From Kaistella carnis (lineage in GTDB: Bacteria; Bacteroidota; Bacteroidia; Flavobacteriales; Weeksellaceae), in NCBI RefSeq assembly GCF_003860585.1, contig NZ_CP034159.1:868001-932000 (forward strand): DNA of 64,000 nucleotides. Direction: 5' to 3'. Made by a program: the position numbers and the translations under genes. Each line of letters begins with the position of its first letter. The first letter of the stretch is position 1. A model generated the notes under the pieces. The model saw only the letters and a program-made list of their open reading frames with translations. It did no database searches and had not been told where the DNA came from. This document shows, in pieces, positions 34,767 through 43,206 of the stretch.

Positions 34767-35895
34767 GTTGGTGGTGTTTAGGCATTTTTAATTCTAAACT
34801 TTCAAAAAGATCTAAAGCATTTCTAAAAGCCTGATCCATGTTGAAATATTTGTAGTTAGCCAATCTTCCTACGAAATGAACATCGAGCAACTTATCGGCT
34901 TCTTTTTTATATTGAGCATAAATTACCTGGTTTTTTTCGTTCGGAACCGGATAATAAGGTTCCCCTTCATCAACCGTAAATTCCTTAACAATACTCGTAG
35001 TTGGTGATTTTTGATTTCCAAAGTGCTTATATTCCACAATTCTGGTGAAATCAACTTCTTTTCCGGGATAATTCACAACAGAATTCTCCTGAAAAAACTC
35101 CTGGTCAATCTCTTCCCGAACAAAATTAATGGAGCGATACTCTAATTTTTCAGTAAGATTTTTATTAAATTTAAAGAAGTGGTCGATAGGTCCGGTATAG
35201 AATAATTTCTCGTACCCGGATATCTGATCTTTAACCTCAAAATAGTCGGTATTAAGCAGGACAGTGATATTTGGATGATCTAAAATATTTTCAAACATTT
35301 TGGTATAGCCCCCTTTTGGCAAGGCCTGATGAACATCGGAAAAGTAACGGTCATCATAATTATCTCTTACGGGAATACGCTCTAAAACTGAAGCATGCAA
35401 TTCTGCAGGATATTTATCCCACTGCTTTTTCGTATAATGTTTAAACATTTTATCGTATAAAACTTCACCTACTCTATTTAAAACTGCTTCCTCTCCATTT
35501 TTTGGTGGATTGTAAATAACTCTGTTCTTCGACAGCCATTCCTGCATTTCTTTTTCTTAAGAAATTTTTTCCTGAAATAAAGTATTAACGGTCGTAATGT
35601 TTACCGGAATCGGCACCAAATGTTCATCAACTTTCGCAATCACCTTATGCTCCCACGTATACCACTCGGCAAACTGATTCACATAATCCCACACGCCCTG
35701 GTCGTTGGTGTGAAATAAATGGGCTCCATATTTAGACGTTAGTATTCCATTTTTATCGTAATAATCGAAACAATTACCTGCGATATGGTCTCTCTTTTCT
35801 ATGATCAGAACTCTTTTTCCTGCCGAAGCGTATCGTTCTGCCAGGACAGCACCGGAAATCCCGGCACCGATAATTAATATATCAAAATTGGTCAT
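34750..35895 (-). pseudogene. glf: UDP-galactopyranose mutase, interrupted by an in-frame TAA
   Basis: Glf converts UDP-galactopyranose to UDP-galactofuranose with reduced FAD. The reading frame from ATG at 35895 stops at a TAA (35557-35559) after 112 codons and reopens in the same frame to 34750 (internal ATG at 35547). The joined product would be about 381 residues, normal for Glf: FAD motif IIGAGISGAVLAERYA, RDHIAGNCFDYYD, YGAHLFHTND, then LYDKMFKHYTKKQW, RIPVRDNYDDRYF, and LVDVHFVGRLANYKYFNMDQ-like end. It is a single nonsense codon with no frameshift. The start overlaps the upstream GT by 4 nt. It is non-functional unless the stop is read through or is a sequencing error. Confidence 0.88.
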
Positions 35896-36968
35896 GCTAT
35901 TACTTTTATGATTTGAGACATTTTCGAGGCTGTAATATCCCAGGAAGTCTGTTTTAAAATTTGATCATAGTGTTGTTCGTAGCCGCTTTTAGGCTCGTTA
36001 ACTGCTTTGTAGAAATCATTTTCATCTTCAATTAAATTGATACAGTCACTGTAATCGCGCACGACATCTTTAATTTTTGTAGAAATGATCGGTTTCCCCG
36101 CGCACATGTATTCTAAAGTCTTGGTGGGACTGATAAATTTGGTTAAATCATTTAAGGCAAACGGCATCATGGCGAAATCAAACTCATTAAGATAGGTTGG
36201 AAGCTGTTCGTAGGTCTTCATTCCCAGATAAAAAATATTCTTCGCTTTGGGCAGATCCTCTTCTTCAATTTTGCAAATGGGGCCAATCATCACGAAAGAA
36301 ACTTCGGGCATTTTTAAGGCGCTCATTTCCAGCAGATCGAGATCAATACGTTCATCAATTACGCCATAATATCCCACAATAGGTTTTGGGATGGATTGGA
36401 TATCCAACAGAAGTTCATCCTTTTTCCCATTTCTTTCAAAATGATCCTGATCGACAGAACTTGGAAAGCAATGCACATTATGATGTTTTTCTCTTTTTGC
36501 TTCATAAAGAGACTTGCCACCTGTATAAACTACATCGGCGGCTGCTAATAAAGATTGCTCCTGCTCGATTAATTGATGTGAAGCACCTTTAAAAAGGGAA
36601 AGTTCATCCATACAGTCATAAACGATCGCTCCGAAATCCAGATAATTTAATACATCTATAAATGCGGCGGAGTAAAACCAACCGACCTGGAAAACTTGGG
36701 CTTTTAAAATTTTCTTCAGAAAACTTCCCAGTTCTTGTATATGGTCAATCGTCGGCTGCAAAACGTGGATGGATTCACTGACCTCCAAACCTTGTAATTC
36801 ACTGTGGTCTCTCTTTCCGATCGGTTCTTCTACTACCAATATTTTAAAATCTTCAGACATCCTGCTAATGAGATGCTGTGGGCGTTGGTACACGAAATCC
36901 CAGCGCAAATGACAGAATACGATCATATCATAGTGCGAGTGAAAATCTGTATTTTTTAGTAATTTCAT
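35892..36968 (-). CDS. glycosyltransferase, GT-B fold (TuaH-like)
   Basis: 358-residue glycosyltransferase. The N-terminal FCHLRWDFVYQRPQHLISRM is typical of TuaH/family 1-like enzymes. The C-terminal half has FVMIGPICKIEEEDLP, NIFYLGMKTYEQLPTYLNEFDFAMMPF and the donor-site Glu region FISPTKTLEYMCAGKPIIST, as in GT4-like donors. It heads the leftward operon whose next gene is glf (4-nt overlap), so it may use UDP-galactofuranose or a related donor (inference). A 367-bp divergent region separates it from the GT2 pseudogene. Confidence 0.88.
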   Translation of the reverse strand: MKLLKNTDFHSHYDMIVFCHLRWDFVYQRPQHLISRMSEDFKILVVEEPIGKRDHSELQGLEVSESIHVLQPTIDHIQELGSFLKKILKAQVFQVGWFYSAAFIDVLNYLDFGAIVYDCMDELSLFKGASHQLIEQEQSLLAAADVVYTGGKSLYEAKREKHHNVHCFPSSVDQDHFERNGKKDELLLDIQSIPKPIVGYYGVIDERIDLDLLEMSALKMPEVSFVMIGPICKIEEEDLPKAKNIFYLGMKTYEQLPTYLNEFDFAMMPFALNDLTKFISPTKTLEYMCAGKPIISTKIKDVVRDYSDCINLIEDENDFYKAVNEPKSGYEQHYDQILKQTSWDITASKMSQIIKVIA

Positions 36969-37335
36969 ATGTTAATTATTTTGTGGTAGAGTAAAAGTAG
37001 AACATCTGGAAAGGAAAAATGCCCTTAAAAAAATTTTTAAAGATGCATATCATTTTATGTCGCATTATCAATCAATTTCCAACGAAAAAAGAGTTTACCT
37101 TAGATAACTGGTAAGCTATTTTCTATTTTAAGAGTGAAAATGAATTTAAGTTTAAGATTAAAAAAGCTCGTTTTATGAACATTGAAAAAAATGTAAATCA
37201 TGTTGACGAGTAAACCATCGAAAATGTTTTAATGTGTTTGACATCGCATTTTGACCCTTGTGAAAATTACCATTCAAACAGAATTATCTAAAGAGCGCTG
37301 TTAAATTTCTTTAAAATCAACAAGATATTAGGCAA
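36969..37335. other. divergent intergenic region of the glycosyl gene block
   Basis: 367 bp between the leftward glycosyltransferase operon and the rightward GT2 gene. It is strongly A+T-rich. I see no exact TAnnTTTG box with good spacing, and no hairpin or ORF. It presumably carries both promoters. Confidence 0.4.
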
Positions 37336-38480
37336 ATGTATATTCATCACCACAAACAATTATTCAGTAATTTCCCCATTCAACAAACGGTTAAAGCGTC
37401 GATTGTAATTCCAGTAAAAAATGAAGAAACTTATATTGAAGATTTATTGAATTCGCTCAAGGGTCAAGTCGATTTGTCTGGAAATAAGATCGATTACGTC
37501 TACTTTGAAATCTTAATCCTGGCCAACAATTGCACAGACGAAACGGTTAATTTAATTAAAGAGTTTAAGAAAAAGAATGACGAAATTAACCTTTACTTAG
37601 AAGAAGTTACGCTCGACGCGGAGGAAGCAAATATCGGTTATGTCCGTAAAACTTTGATGGACTTAGCCTACGCAAGACTATGTACAAATGGCGGCGGGAT
37701 CATTCTTACCACTGATGGTGACACCATCGTATCGAAAGAGTGGATCTGTCAAAATATGGCAGAAATTGAAAAAGGAGCAGACGCCGTCGGAGGAAGAATT
37801 TTATTAAAAGAAAATGAGTGGGAAGGTCTGGATAAAGGAAGTGCGTTCTTTCATAAAAAAGATGAAGAATATCAACTGCTAATTGCTGAATTAGAGGCGA
37901 AAATTTTGGAAAATTTTGATCATGGAAAATGTTGCCATCATCAACACTTTAATGGAAGCTTTGCAGTAACGACTGAATGCTACAAAAAATCGGGAGGAAT
38001 TCCACTCGTTACGCATTTAGAAGATTGTGCTATGAGCGATTAGAAAAAATTGATGCCAGAACTAGACATAGCCATGACGTTGTAGTGCGCACTTCCGCGC
38101 GATGTATTGGTCGAACTGATATTGGATTATCACAACAGTTGAATATGTGGAAAAATATGAATATTCAGAAAAATAAATTCCTGGTGGAGTCCGGCAACTC
38201 GCTTTTACATCGGTTCATCCTTAAAAAACGGGTGACTGAGCTGTGGAATAAGCGAAATTCTATCAACAATTCAATTGAAGAGGAGTTGAAAAGCATCGAA
38301 ACAGAAATGGTCTTTGATCAGAACATTATAGAAGCATTCCGTACCAGCACCTATTTCGGAGAATGGTTTCAAGAAATTAAACTTTTGAATAAACTCCGGT
38401 GGAAAGCAGAATTTCAAGCTGTTGAGATTGATGAAGCCATAGTAGACTTACGGTCTATCCTATCGAATTATTCTTCCTAA
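37336..38480 (+). pseudogene. GT2 family glycosyltransferase, frameshifted
   Basis: GT-A fold glycosyltransferase split by a frameshift near 38031-38036. The first frame (37336-38043) has SIVIPVKNEETYIEDLLNSL, the DxD site TTDGDTIV, and VTHLEDCAM, then ends SD-stop. The next frame continues without loss from YERLEKIDARTRHS to the C-terminus (stop at 38480). Re-adding one TATG after GCTATG restores ...AMYERL..., so a 4-bp deletion of one of two TATG units is the simplest cause. Intact length would be about 382 residues. It converges on the methyltransferase gene with a 4-nt overlap. Confidence 0.88.
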
Positions 38481-39061
38481 GATTTTCTCCAAACATCGAT
38501 CCGATATTGCTCTGTTCTGGTTTTAAAAACATTATTCATTTTTGCTCCTATTTCTTTCTTAAAAGAATAATGAACCTGGTCGCCCGTCTGCGGATAATCA
38601 GGAACCTCTGGTAACCAATGAACTAACACTATTTCACCATTTTCTGGCAGCAGGTCGTATACTTTATGAATCGAAAGTTTCCAGTCTTCTTCCGACAGAT
38701 AGTAGGCAACTTCTGATATAAGGATTAAATCAAAACGGTCGTCAGGAAGTTCCTGAGGAAAACTTAATTTTTTAAAAGTTACATTTGGTACATCATTACA
38801 TCTAACTTTAGCAAAATCCAGGGCTTTTTCTGAAACATCAGTGGCTAAAAGATTCAGGCATTTTTCAGCCAACATTTTGGTAAGAACTCCTATTGAACAG
38901 CCAATCTCCCACGCTTTTCGATAATGTGAATTCGGTAAAGCCTGTATGGTTGCGGTATATTTCTGCGCTTCGTAAGGACTGGTTTCAAAATTCCAGGGAT
39001 CATCTTGTGCATCATAAACCTGAGCGAAGTAATCGGCTGACAGTGTTTCTTTTTTTTCCAT
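38477..39061 (-). CDS. class I SAM-dependent methyltransferase (NodS-like)
   Basis: 194-residue methyltransferase with the NodS-type pattern: YFAQVYDAQDDPWNFETSPYEAQKY at the N-terminus, SAM loop AWEIGCSIGVLTKML (about 45-59), then LLATDVSEKALDFAKVRC and FDLILISEVAYYL. NodS N-methylates a deacetylated chitooligosaccharide in rhizobia, and the PIG-L deacetylase next to it here suggests the same chemistry: deacetylation, then N-methylation (inference). It overlaps PIG-L by 1 nt (TAATG), so the two are translationally coupled. Confidence 0.88.
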   Translation of the reverse strand: MEKKETLSADYFAQVYDAQDDPWNFETSPYEAQKYTATIQALPNSHYRKAWEIGCSIGVLTKMLAEKCLNLLATDVSEKALDFAKVRCNDVPNVTFKKLSFPQELPDDRFDLILISEVAYYLSEEDWKLSIHKVYDLLPENGEIVLVHWLPEVPDYPQTGDQVHYSFKKEIGAKMNNVFKTRTEQYRIDVWRKS

Positions 39062-39786
39062 TATTTTGAAATATAAAATAGTTCGTAGGGTTGATTAAAA
39101 TGAGCTAACATTTCGGGAGATAATTTAAATCCTTCCGGATCGTCTGTGATCAAATCCGAGATCTGGGATTGATGAGCGGAAATGGCATTCTGCTTTTTAG
39201 TTAATACACTGGAAATATCCAGTTTAAATGGAATGATTTCATTTAATGAAGGGAAATCTGCAGCAGATGCTATTGCATTAAGCCAAACCGCATATTCATA
39301 AATTTTGGCACCGTTTGTTGCTGCGTTATCAATTAATTCATAAGCGGCAATATGATCCGGATGTGGATCTTTTCGCCACGGCACAAAAATACTTTGAGGA
39401 CCAATGATTTCAATTATTTTATTCATATTGGAAAGGGCCTGATCAAAATGCGGATTTTGAAGTCCAGGAACTTGGCGATCTTTATATCTGCAAAATATAA
39501 TATTTTCAACAGGAACATCTAAGGCGCGGGCGGCCGTCAGCAATTCATTTTCCCGAAGATTTCTTAGTTTTTCCGCCGGATATTCTACACTGTTCGGATG
39601 CGAAAGAGTTCCATCGCTTAATAAAAGAATATAGACGGTTTGGTTATACTTTCTTAATAAAGAAATAACTCCGCCACAAGCAAGACTTTCATCATCAGCA
39701 TGCGGTGCTACAATTAATGTGGTGCCTAAACCCATAACACAATGTTCCGGGGCTACAGGAATATTTTCTATTTTAATTTGATCCAT
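39061..39786 (-). CDS. PIG-L family (LmbE-like) deacetylase
   Basis: 241-residue zinc deacetylase. The metal site is VAPHADDESLACGG (His29, Asp31, Asp32) and HPDH at 142-145. The family removes N-acetyl groups from sugars such as GlcNAc-inositol or GlcNAc-malate. It starts within the last 19 nt of the acyl-CoA dehydrogenase gene and overlaps the methyltransferase by 1 nt, so three consecutive enzymes are coupled. In context it probably deacetylates a glycan intermediate made by the neighbouring glycosyltransferases (inference). Confidence 0.9.
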   Translation of the reverse strand: MDQIKIENIPVAPEHCVMGLGTTLIVAPHADDESLACGGVISLLRKYNQTVYILLLSDGTLSHPNSVEYPAEKLRNLRENELLTAARALDVPVENIIFCRYKDRQVPGLQNPHFDQALSNMNKIIEIIGPQSIFVPWRKDPHPDHIAAYELIDNAATNGAKIYEYAVWLNAIASAADFPSLNEIIPFKLDISSVLTKKQNAISAHQSQISDLITDDPEGFKLSPEMLAHFNQPYELFYISK

Positions 39787-40949
39787 TTTTTGATGTTTTT
39801 TATAAATGAATTTTTTACCGGTGGGGTTTCGCCCAGAGCAAATTTTCCGATTTCTAATAAAGTGTGATCCGGTGCAGGTTGACGTATATAAGTATTCAAA
39901 TCCCGTATAATTCTTTCGAAATGATGAGGTTTATTCAGGCCGCGTGCGCCAATACATTTTTGGCAAAGCATCATTATTTCTGTACAGATTTCATCAATGG
40001 CAATTCTTACCATATTACTCTGATCCAGAAATAAGTTGGAATTTTCCGCCGAAGGTACGGCTGTAAAAACGTCCATGGACTCCGCTGCAGCTTTTAGCCA
40101 TTGATTTCCTGAATTGACAAGAATCCGCATTTGTCCAATTCTCATTTTTTGAAAAAGATCTTCCGTTCTTTTTAATTTTTGCAGATAAAGTATCGTTTCC
40201 GAGAGAAGAATTTCCGCTGCGCCCAGCTGAACTGCTGAAAAACGAACTGAACCGCCGCTGAAGTAAGGCTGTTCATAGTAATTTCCATCAAGGCCTAATA
40301 AATTATTGTGAGGAAGGGGAATATTGTTGAAAGTTACTTTATAACTTCGCGTGGCTTTCATTCCCATTGGATTCCACCAAGTATAATCTTTTTGTAAAGA
40401 AACTTCATCCAGATCAACGATGCACATCTGCCATGACCCTTTTTTTTGCGAGGACGCGGTAACGATTGGCCGGAAAACGTAATCTGTGCCTGTAGCAAAA
40501 GTTTTAGAACCATTTAATTGGTAACGCCCTTTCTCAAACTTCAGGGAGACTCCATCTTCAGCCTGCGTGTTCCAGACTCCAAATAATTTTCCATCGAAGC
40601 TGTCTTTTGCAAATCTTTTCTTCTGGTCGAAAGTGCCGTATCGACCAATAAGGAATTGGGCATTGAAATGACCTTCGATAATTCTGCCGACCATTAAATT
40701 TCCGGACCCAATCAATTTTAAAATAGTTAGCAAAGCCTGATTAGAGCCTTCTTTTAATCCTAAATCTCTGCCGCCAAAATCGGTGGAAATACAGGCTGTG
40801 AAAATATTTGAATTTTTAAGACACTGCAAAGTTTTTTCAGGAAACAAATTGGGTGAATCGGTTTCCGATGCTTCTGTTAAAGCAAGAGGAATGCTTTTTT
40901 TTACAGCCTCTATTAAATCAGAATATTCAGAAGATATTTGGTCGATCAA
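39768..40949 (-). CDS. acyl-CoA dehydrogenase family flavoprotein
   Basis: 393-residue protein of the acyl-CoA dehydrogenase fold: helical N-terminal domain, mid beta domain with GVWNTQAEDGVSLKFEKGRYQLNGSKTFATGTDYV, and a C-terminal helical domain ending with CQKCIGARGLNKPHHFERIIRDLNTYIRQP. It is FAD-dependent by family; members of such clusters may oxidise an amine or acyl group rather than a CoA ester (inference). The frame has no ATG near the N-terminus; TTG at 40949 is the best start. It begins the operon acyl-CoA DH, PIG-L, methyltransferase. Confidence 0.83.
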   Translation of the reverse strand: MIDQISSEYSDLIEAVKKSIPLALTEASETDSPNLFPEKTLQCLKNSNIFTACISTDFGGRDLGLKEGSNQALLTILKLIGSGNLMVGRIIEGHFNAQFLIGRYGTFDQKKRFAKDSFDGKLFGVWNTQAEDGVSLKFEKGRYQLNGSKTFATGTDYVFRPIVTASSQKKGSWQMCIVDLDEVSLQKDYTWWNPMGMKATRSYKVTFNNIPLPHNNLLGLDGNYYEQPYFSGGSVRFSAVQLGAAEILLSETILYLQKLKRTEDLFQKMRIGQMRILVNSGNQWLKAAAESMDVFTAVPSAENSNLFLDQSNMVRIAIDEICTEIMMLCQKCIGARGLNKPHHFERIIRDLNTYIRQPAPDHTLLEIGKFALGETPPVKNSFIKNIKKWIKLK

Positions 40950-41079
40950 TGATAAGTTTTTTCGGAAGGAATAAAGTTATCATTAATACGGTTTAAACAA
41001 TCATCTAAATTTAATAGGACTAAAAATTAATTGGATAAAGGTGAAAGTTTAACGAAAAGATCAATTGAACTTCTTAAAT

Positions 41080-42093
41080 TCAAAATTCAACATTTTTATA
41101 TTGTTTAGGCGTAATGCCATATTTTTTCTTAAAAATTTTAGAAAAATAACTGCTGCTTTCCAAACCAACTGCGGCAACAACCGCGTTTACATTATATTCT
41201 TTATTTTGCAGGAGGATTTTTGCCTGTTCGAGGCGGCTGTTCGTTACATATTCATTCAGGGTCGTAGAATATAAATACTTAAAGCCAGTCTGTAATTTGT
41301 TCGGGTTTAAACCGGTGATACGCGAAATATTTTTTACGGATAAATCACCGTTGATGTTTTCTTTGATATGATTTCCGGCCTCTTCCACGCGCTTCAATTC
41401 CTGAATTCTAAGAATAGATCTTTCTTCCGCTGTTAACCGATCGTCATCAAACTGAACAACCTGCTGAACAAACATTTCTAAAGTCATCGCCTGTAGATTC
41501 AGTTGATGCGCAATGAGCAGTTCTTTATAATCATCGATATTCTGTAAAATATTTTTGTAATAGATTCCACAACTGTCTACATGATAAAACTGGCTAACCC
41601 CTTCCACATCGGTAATTACATTTTTAAGTTCGGAATTCCAGCCTGCAAGTTCACAGTTTTCCTTTACCCCAAAAGTTTTTCGATCAATCTCTACACTTAC
41701 CACTTCGTGCAGGATATTTTTTTTAAATTCGATGATATGACCATTATTTCGTTCGCTGGCTACAATGGCACACCGAAATTCTTCAATGGAATGTTTTATA
41801 TTTTCGTTTGCAAATTCATGTGAAATAGAACCGTGTAGCGTATAAACAAATTTTACGGGATGAATTTCATCTAAAGTAAATTCCAGGCGCGTGTCTTCCT
41901 TAAAAATTGCTTTATAAATAATTAATCCCAGACCATTTTCAAAATTGATACCTCGGATTTGGCCTTCTCCAATGTGTTTGGGAATTGATAAGAAATATTC
42001 ACCGCAGCGGTTTTGGTATTTTACACCGAAGGACTTCGCCAAACTGATAATGACGTCTTTTAGGGGAATAGAATTAACCTGGTAAGTAGACAT
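41080..42093 (-). CDS. AraC family transcriptional regulator
   Basis: 337-residue regulator. The C-terminal AraC/XylS domain (about residues 235-335) holds two helix-turn-helix units: GDLSVKNISRITGLNPNKLQTGFKYLY and NVNAVVAAVGLESSSYFSKIFKKKYGITPKQYK. The N-terminal part is an unassigned ligand-binding region. It lies 130 nt upstream of, and in the same direction as, the acyl-CoA dehydrogenase operon, so it is a candidate regulator of the glycosyl/acyl block. Confidence 0.92.
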   Translation of the reverse strand: MSTYQVNSIPLKDVIISLAKSFGVKYQNRCGEYFLSIPKHIGEGQIRGINFENGLGLIIYKAIFKEDTRLEFTLDEIHPVKFVYTLHGSISHEFANENIKHSIEEFRCAIVASERNNGHIIEFKKNILHEVVSVEIDRKTFGVKENCELAGWNSELKNVITDVEGVSQFYHVDSCGIYYKNILQNIDDYKELLIAHQLNLQAMTLEMFVQQVVQFDDDRLTAEERSILRIQELKRVEEAGNHIKENINGDLSVKNISRITGLNPNKLQTGFKYLYSTTLNEYVTNSRLEQAKILLQNKEYNVNAVVAAVGLESSSYFSKIFKKKYGITPKQYKNVEF

Positions 42094-42537
42094 AGTTTAT
42101 TTTTAAAATTCGGTGAAGTTTTCTTTAATATGATATAATCAACAAATATAAAGGCCTGAAATAGAAAATTATTTTTCCGATAATTAGCAGTCTAAAGGAA
42201 TGGAATCGCACTATTTTATTTTCATCAATGATGAAAAATATTCTTTTTACAAAAAGTCAGCCAAATTCTCCCAAAAGAGAAGCTTCGATCACATAGAAAA
42301 CATCAGCTTAAACTGCTTCAGCTACTGTAAATATCAGTTTTGGGAATGCTCTTTCTTTTAACGGAAAATTTTAAGGTGTAAAATTAAAATCTTCAACTTG
42401 TTTAAAATGCTCATCCAAAAAATCCTGAATATTTATTAAAAGACTATTTAGACTTCTGCATTAGCGTTTACGTCTCCTTTTATTTTATCCAAAATTGCAG
42501 TGATAAAATTCGTCGAATAAATCTACAACTTTATTCC
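42094..42537. other. intergenic region upstream of the AraC regulator
   Basis: 444 bp. It holds one rightward 53-codon ORF (42200-42361) of uncertain reality. The rest is A+T-rich with no clear hairpin or promoter box. Confidence 0.4.
42200..42361 (+). CDS. candidate small protein, 53 residues
   Basis: ATG at 42200, TAA at 42359-42361. The product starts MESHYFIFINDEKYSFYKKS and is rich in Phe, Tyr, Lys and Cys, with no recognisable family. No consensus promoter box is seen. It could be a chance ORF or a remnant. Confidence 0.25.
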   Translation: MESHYFIFINDEKYSFYKKSAKFSQKRSFDHIENISLNCFSYCKYQFWECSFF

Positions 42538-42855
42538 CTAGCTTTCCTCAATATAGGTTTCATAATGGGTTACAAATTCTTCAAAATCCAGTAGATATTT
42601 TTCATCTTCCGGGTAATATCGGGCTTTTCGAAAATCTTTCCCCGCAAACTTTTTTATGCTCTCATAGGAATCCCATTCTGTAACCGTTAAGATATGGCAA
42701 ATTTCATCTTCATAGCGCAGGAGAATTTTTGCAGACAGATTCCCCTTTACTTCACGGTAATTTTTAAGGCCTGTTTCCTCTACATATTTTTTATAATTGA
42801 GGGCATCGTCTTTCTTTACCCGTCCGTGCCACATTCTCGTAATTACTTTTTTCAT
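42538..42855 (-). CDS. antibiotic-biosynthesis-monooxygenase (ABM)-like dimeric ferredoxin-fold protein
   Basis: 105-residue protein from the ATG at 42855 (MKKVITRMWHGRVKKDD); a longer frame with 19 more codons is less likely, because the fold begins at this Met. The pattern MWHGRV..., YKKYVEETGLKNYREVKGN, ICHILTVTEWDSYESIKKFAG and ARYYPEDEKYLLDFEEFVTHYE fits the dimeric alpha/beta barrel (ABM-like) superfamily. Some members oxidise quinols or heme, many are uncharacterised. Single gene. Confidence 0.7.
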   Translation of the reverse strand: MKKVITRMWHGRVKKDDALNYKKYVEETGLKNYREVKGNLSAKILLRYEDEICHILTVTEWDSYESIKKFAGKDFRKARYYPEDEKYLLDFEEFVTHYETYIEES

Positions 42856-43206
42856 TCTGTCTTGTTTAAAATTGCAGTTAGCGGTTGGAGATTTCTCCTG
42901 GCTGTGCAACAATAGATTTTCATGATGATCTATCTTTTATCACAACTTTAGATAAAGGTAATGCATTGCCGAAATTAACCTCAAATTGACAACTTTTAAT
43001 TTAAATCATCAACTACTTACTTATTTTCTCAATTTAAGAAAACTTCTTATCAACTTTTTACAGCACAGAATTCCTCGTTTGCATAGCATTTATTTAAGTT
43101 GCATCAAATCTGTGTGAATGGTCGGATGCTTCTTTTCATAAATTTATTGTAACACTCGTTTTCGTTGCTGAAAATAAAATTAAATATATTTGTGTAAATA
43201 TTGTTT
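42856..43206. other. intergenic region before the M49 peptidase gene
   Basis: 351 bp without a gene. It carries the promoter box of the peptidase gene near its right end; I see nothing else in it. Confidence 0.5.
43185..43192 (+). promoter_or_regulatory. Bacteroidetes -7 box for the M49 peptidase gene
   Basis: TATATTTG (TAnnTTTG), 14 nt before the ATG at 43207. Confidence 0.6.
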
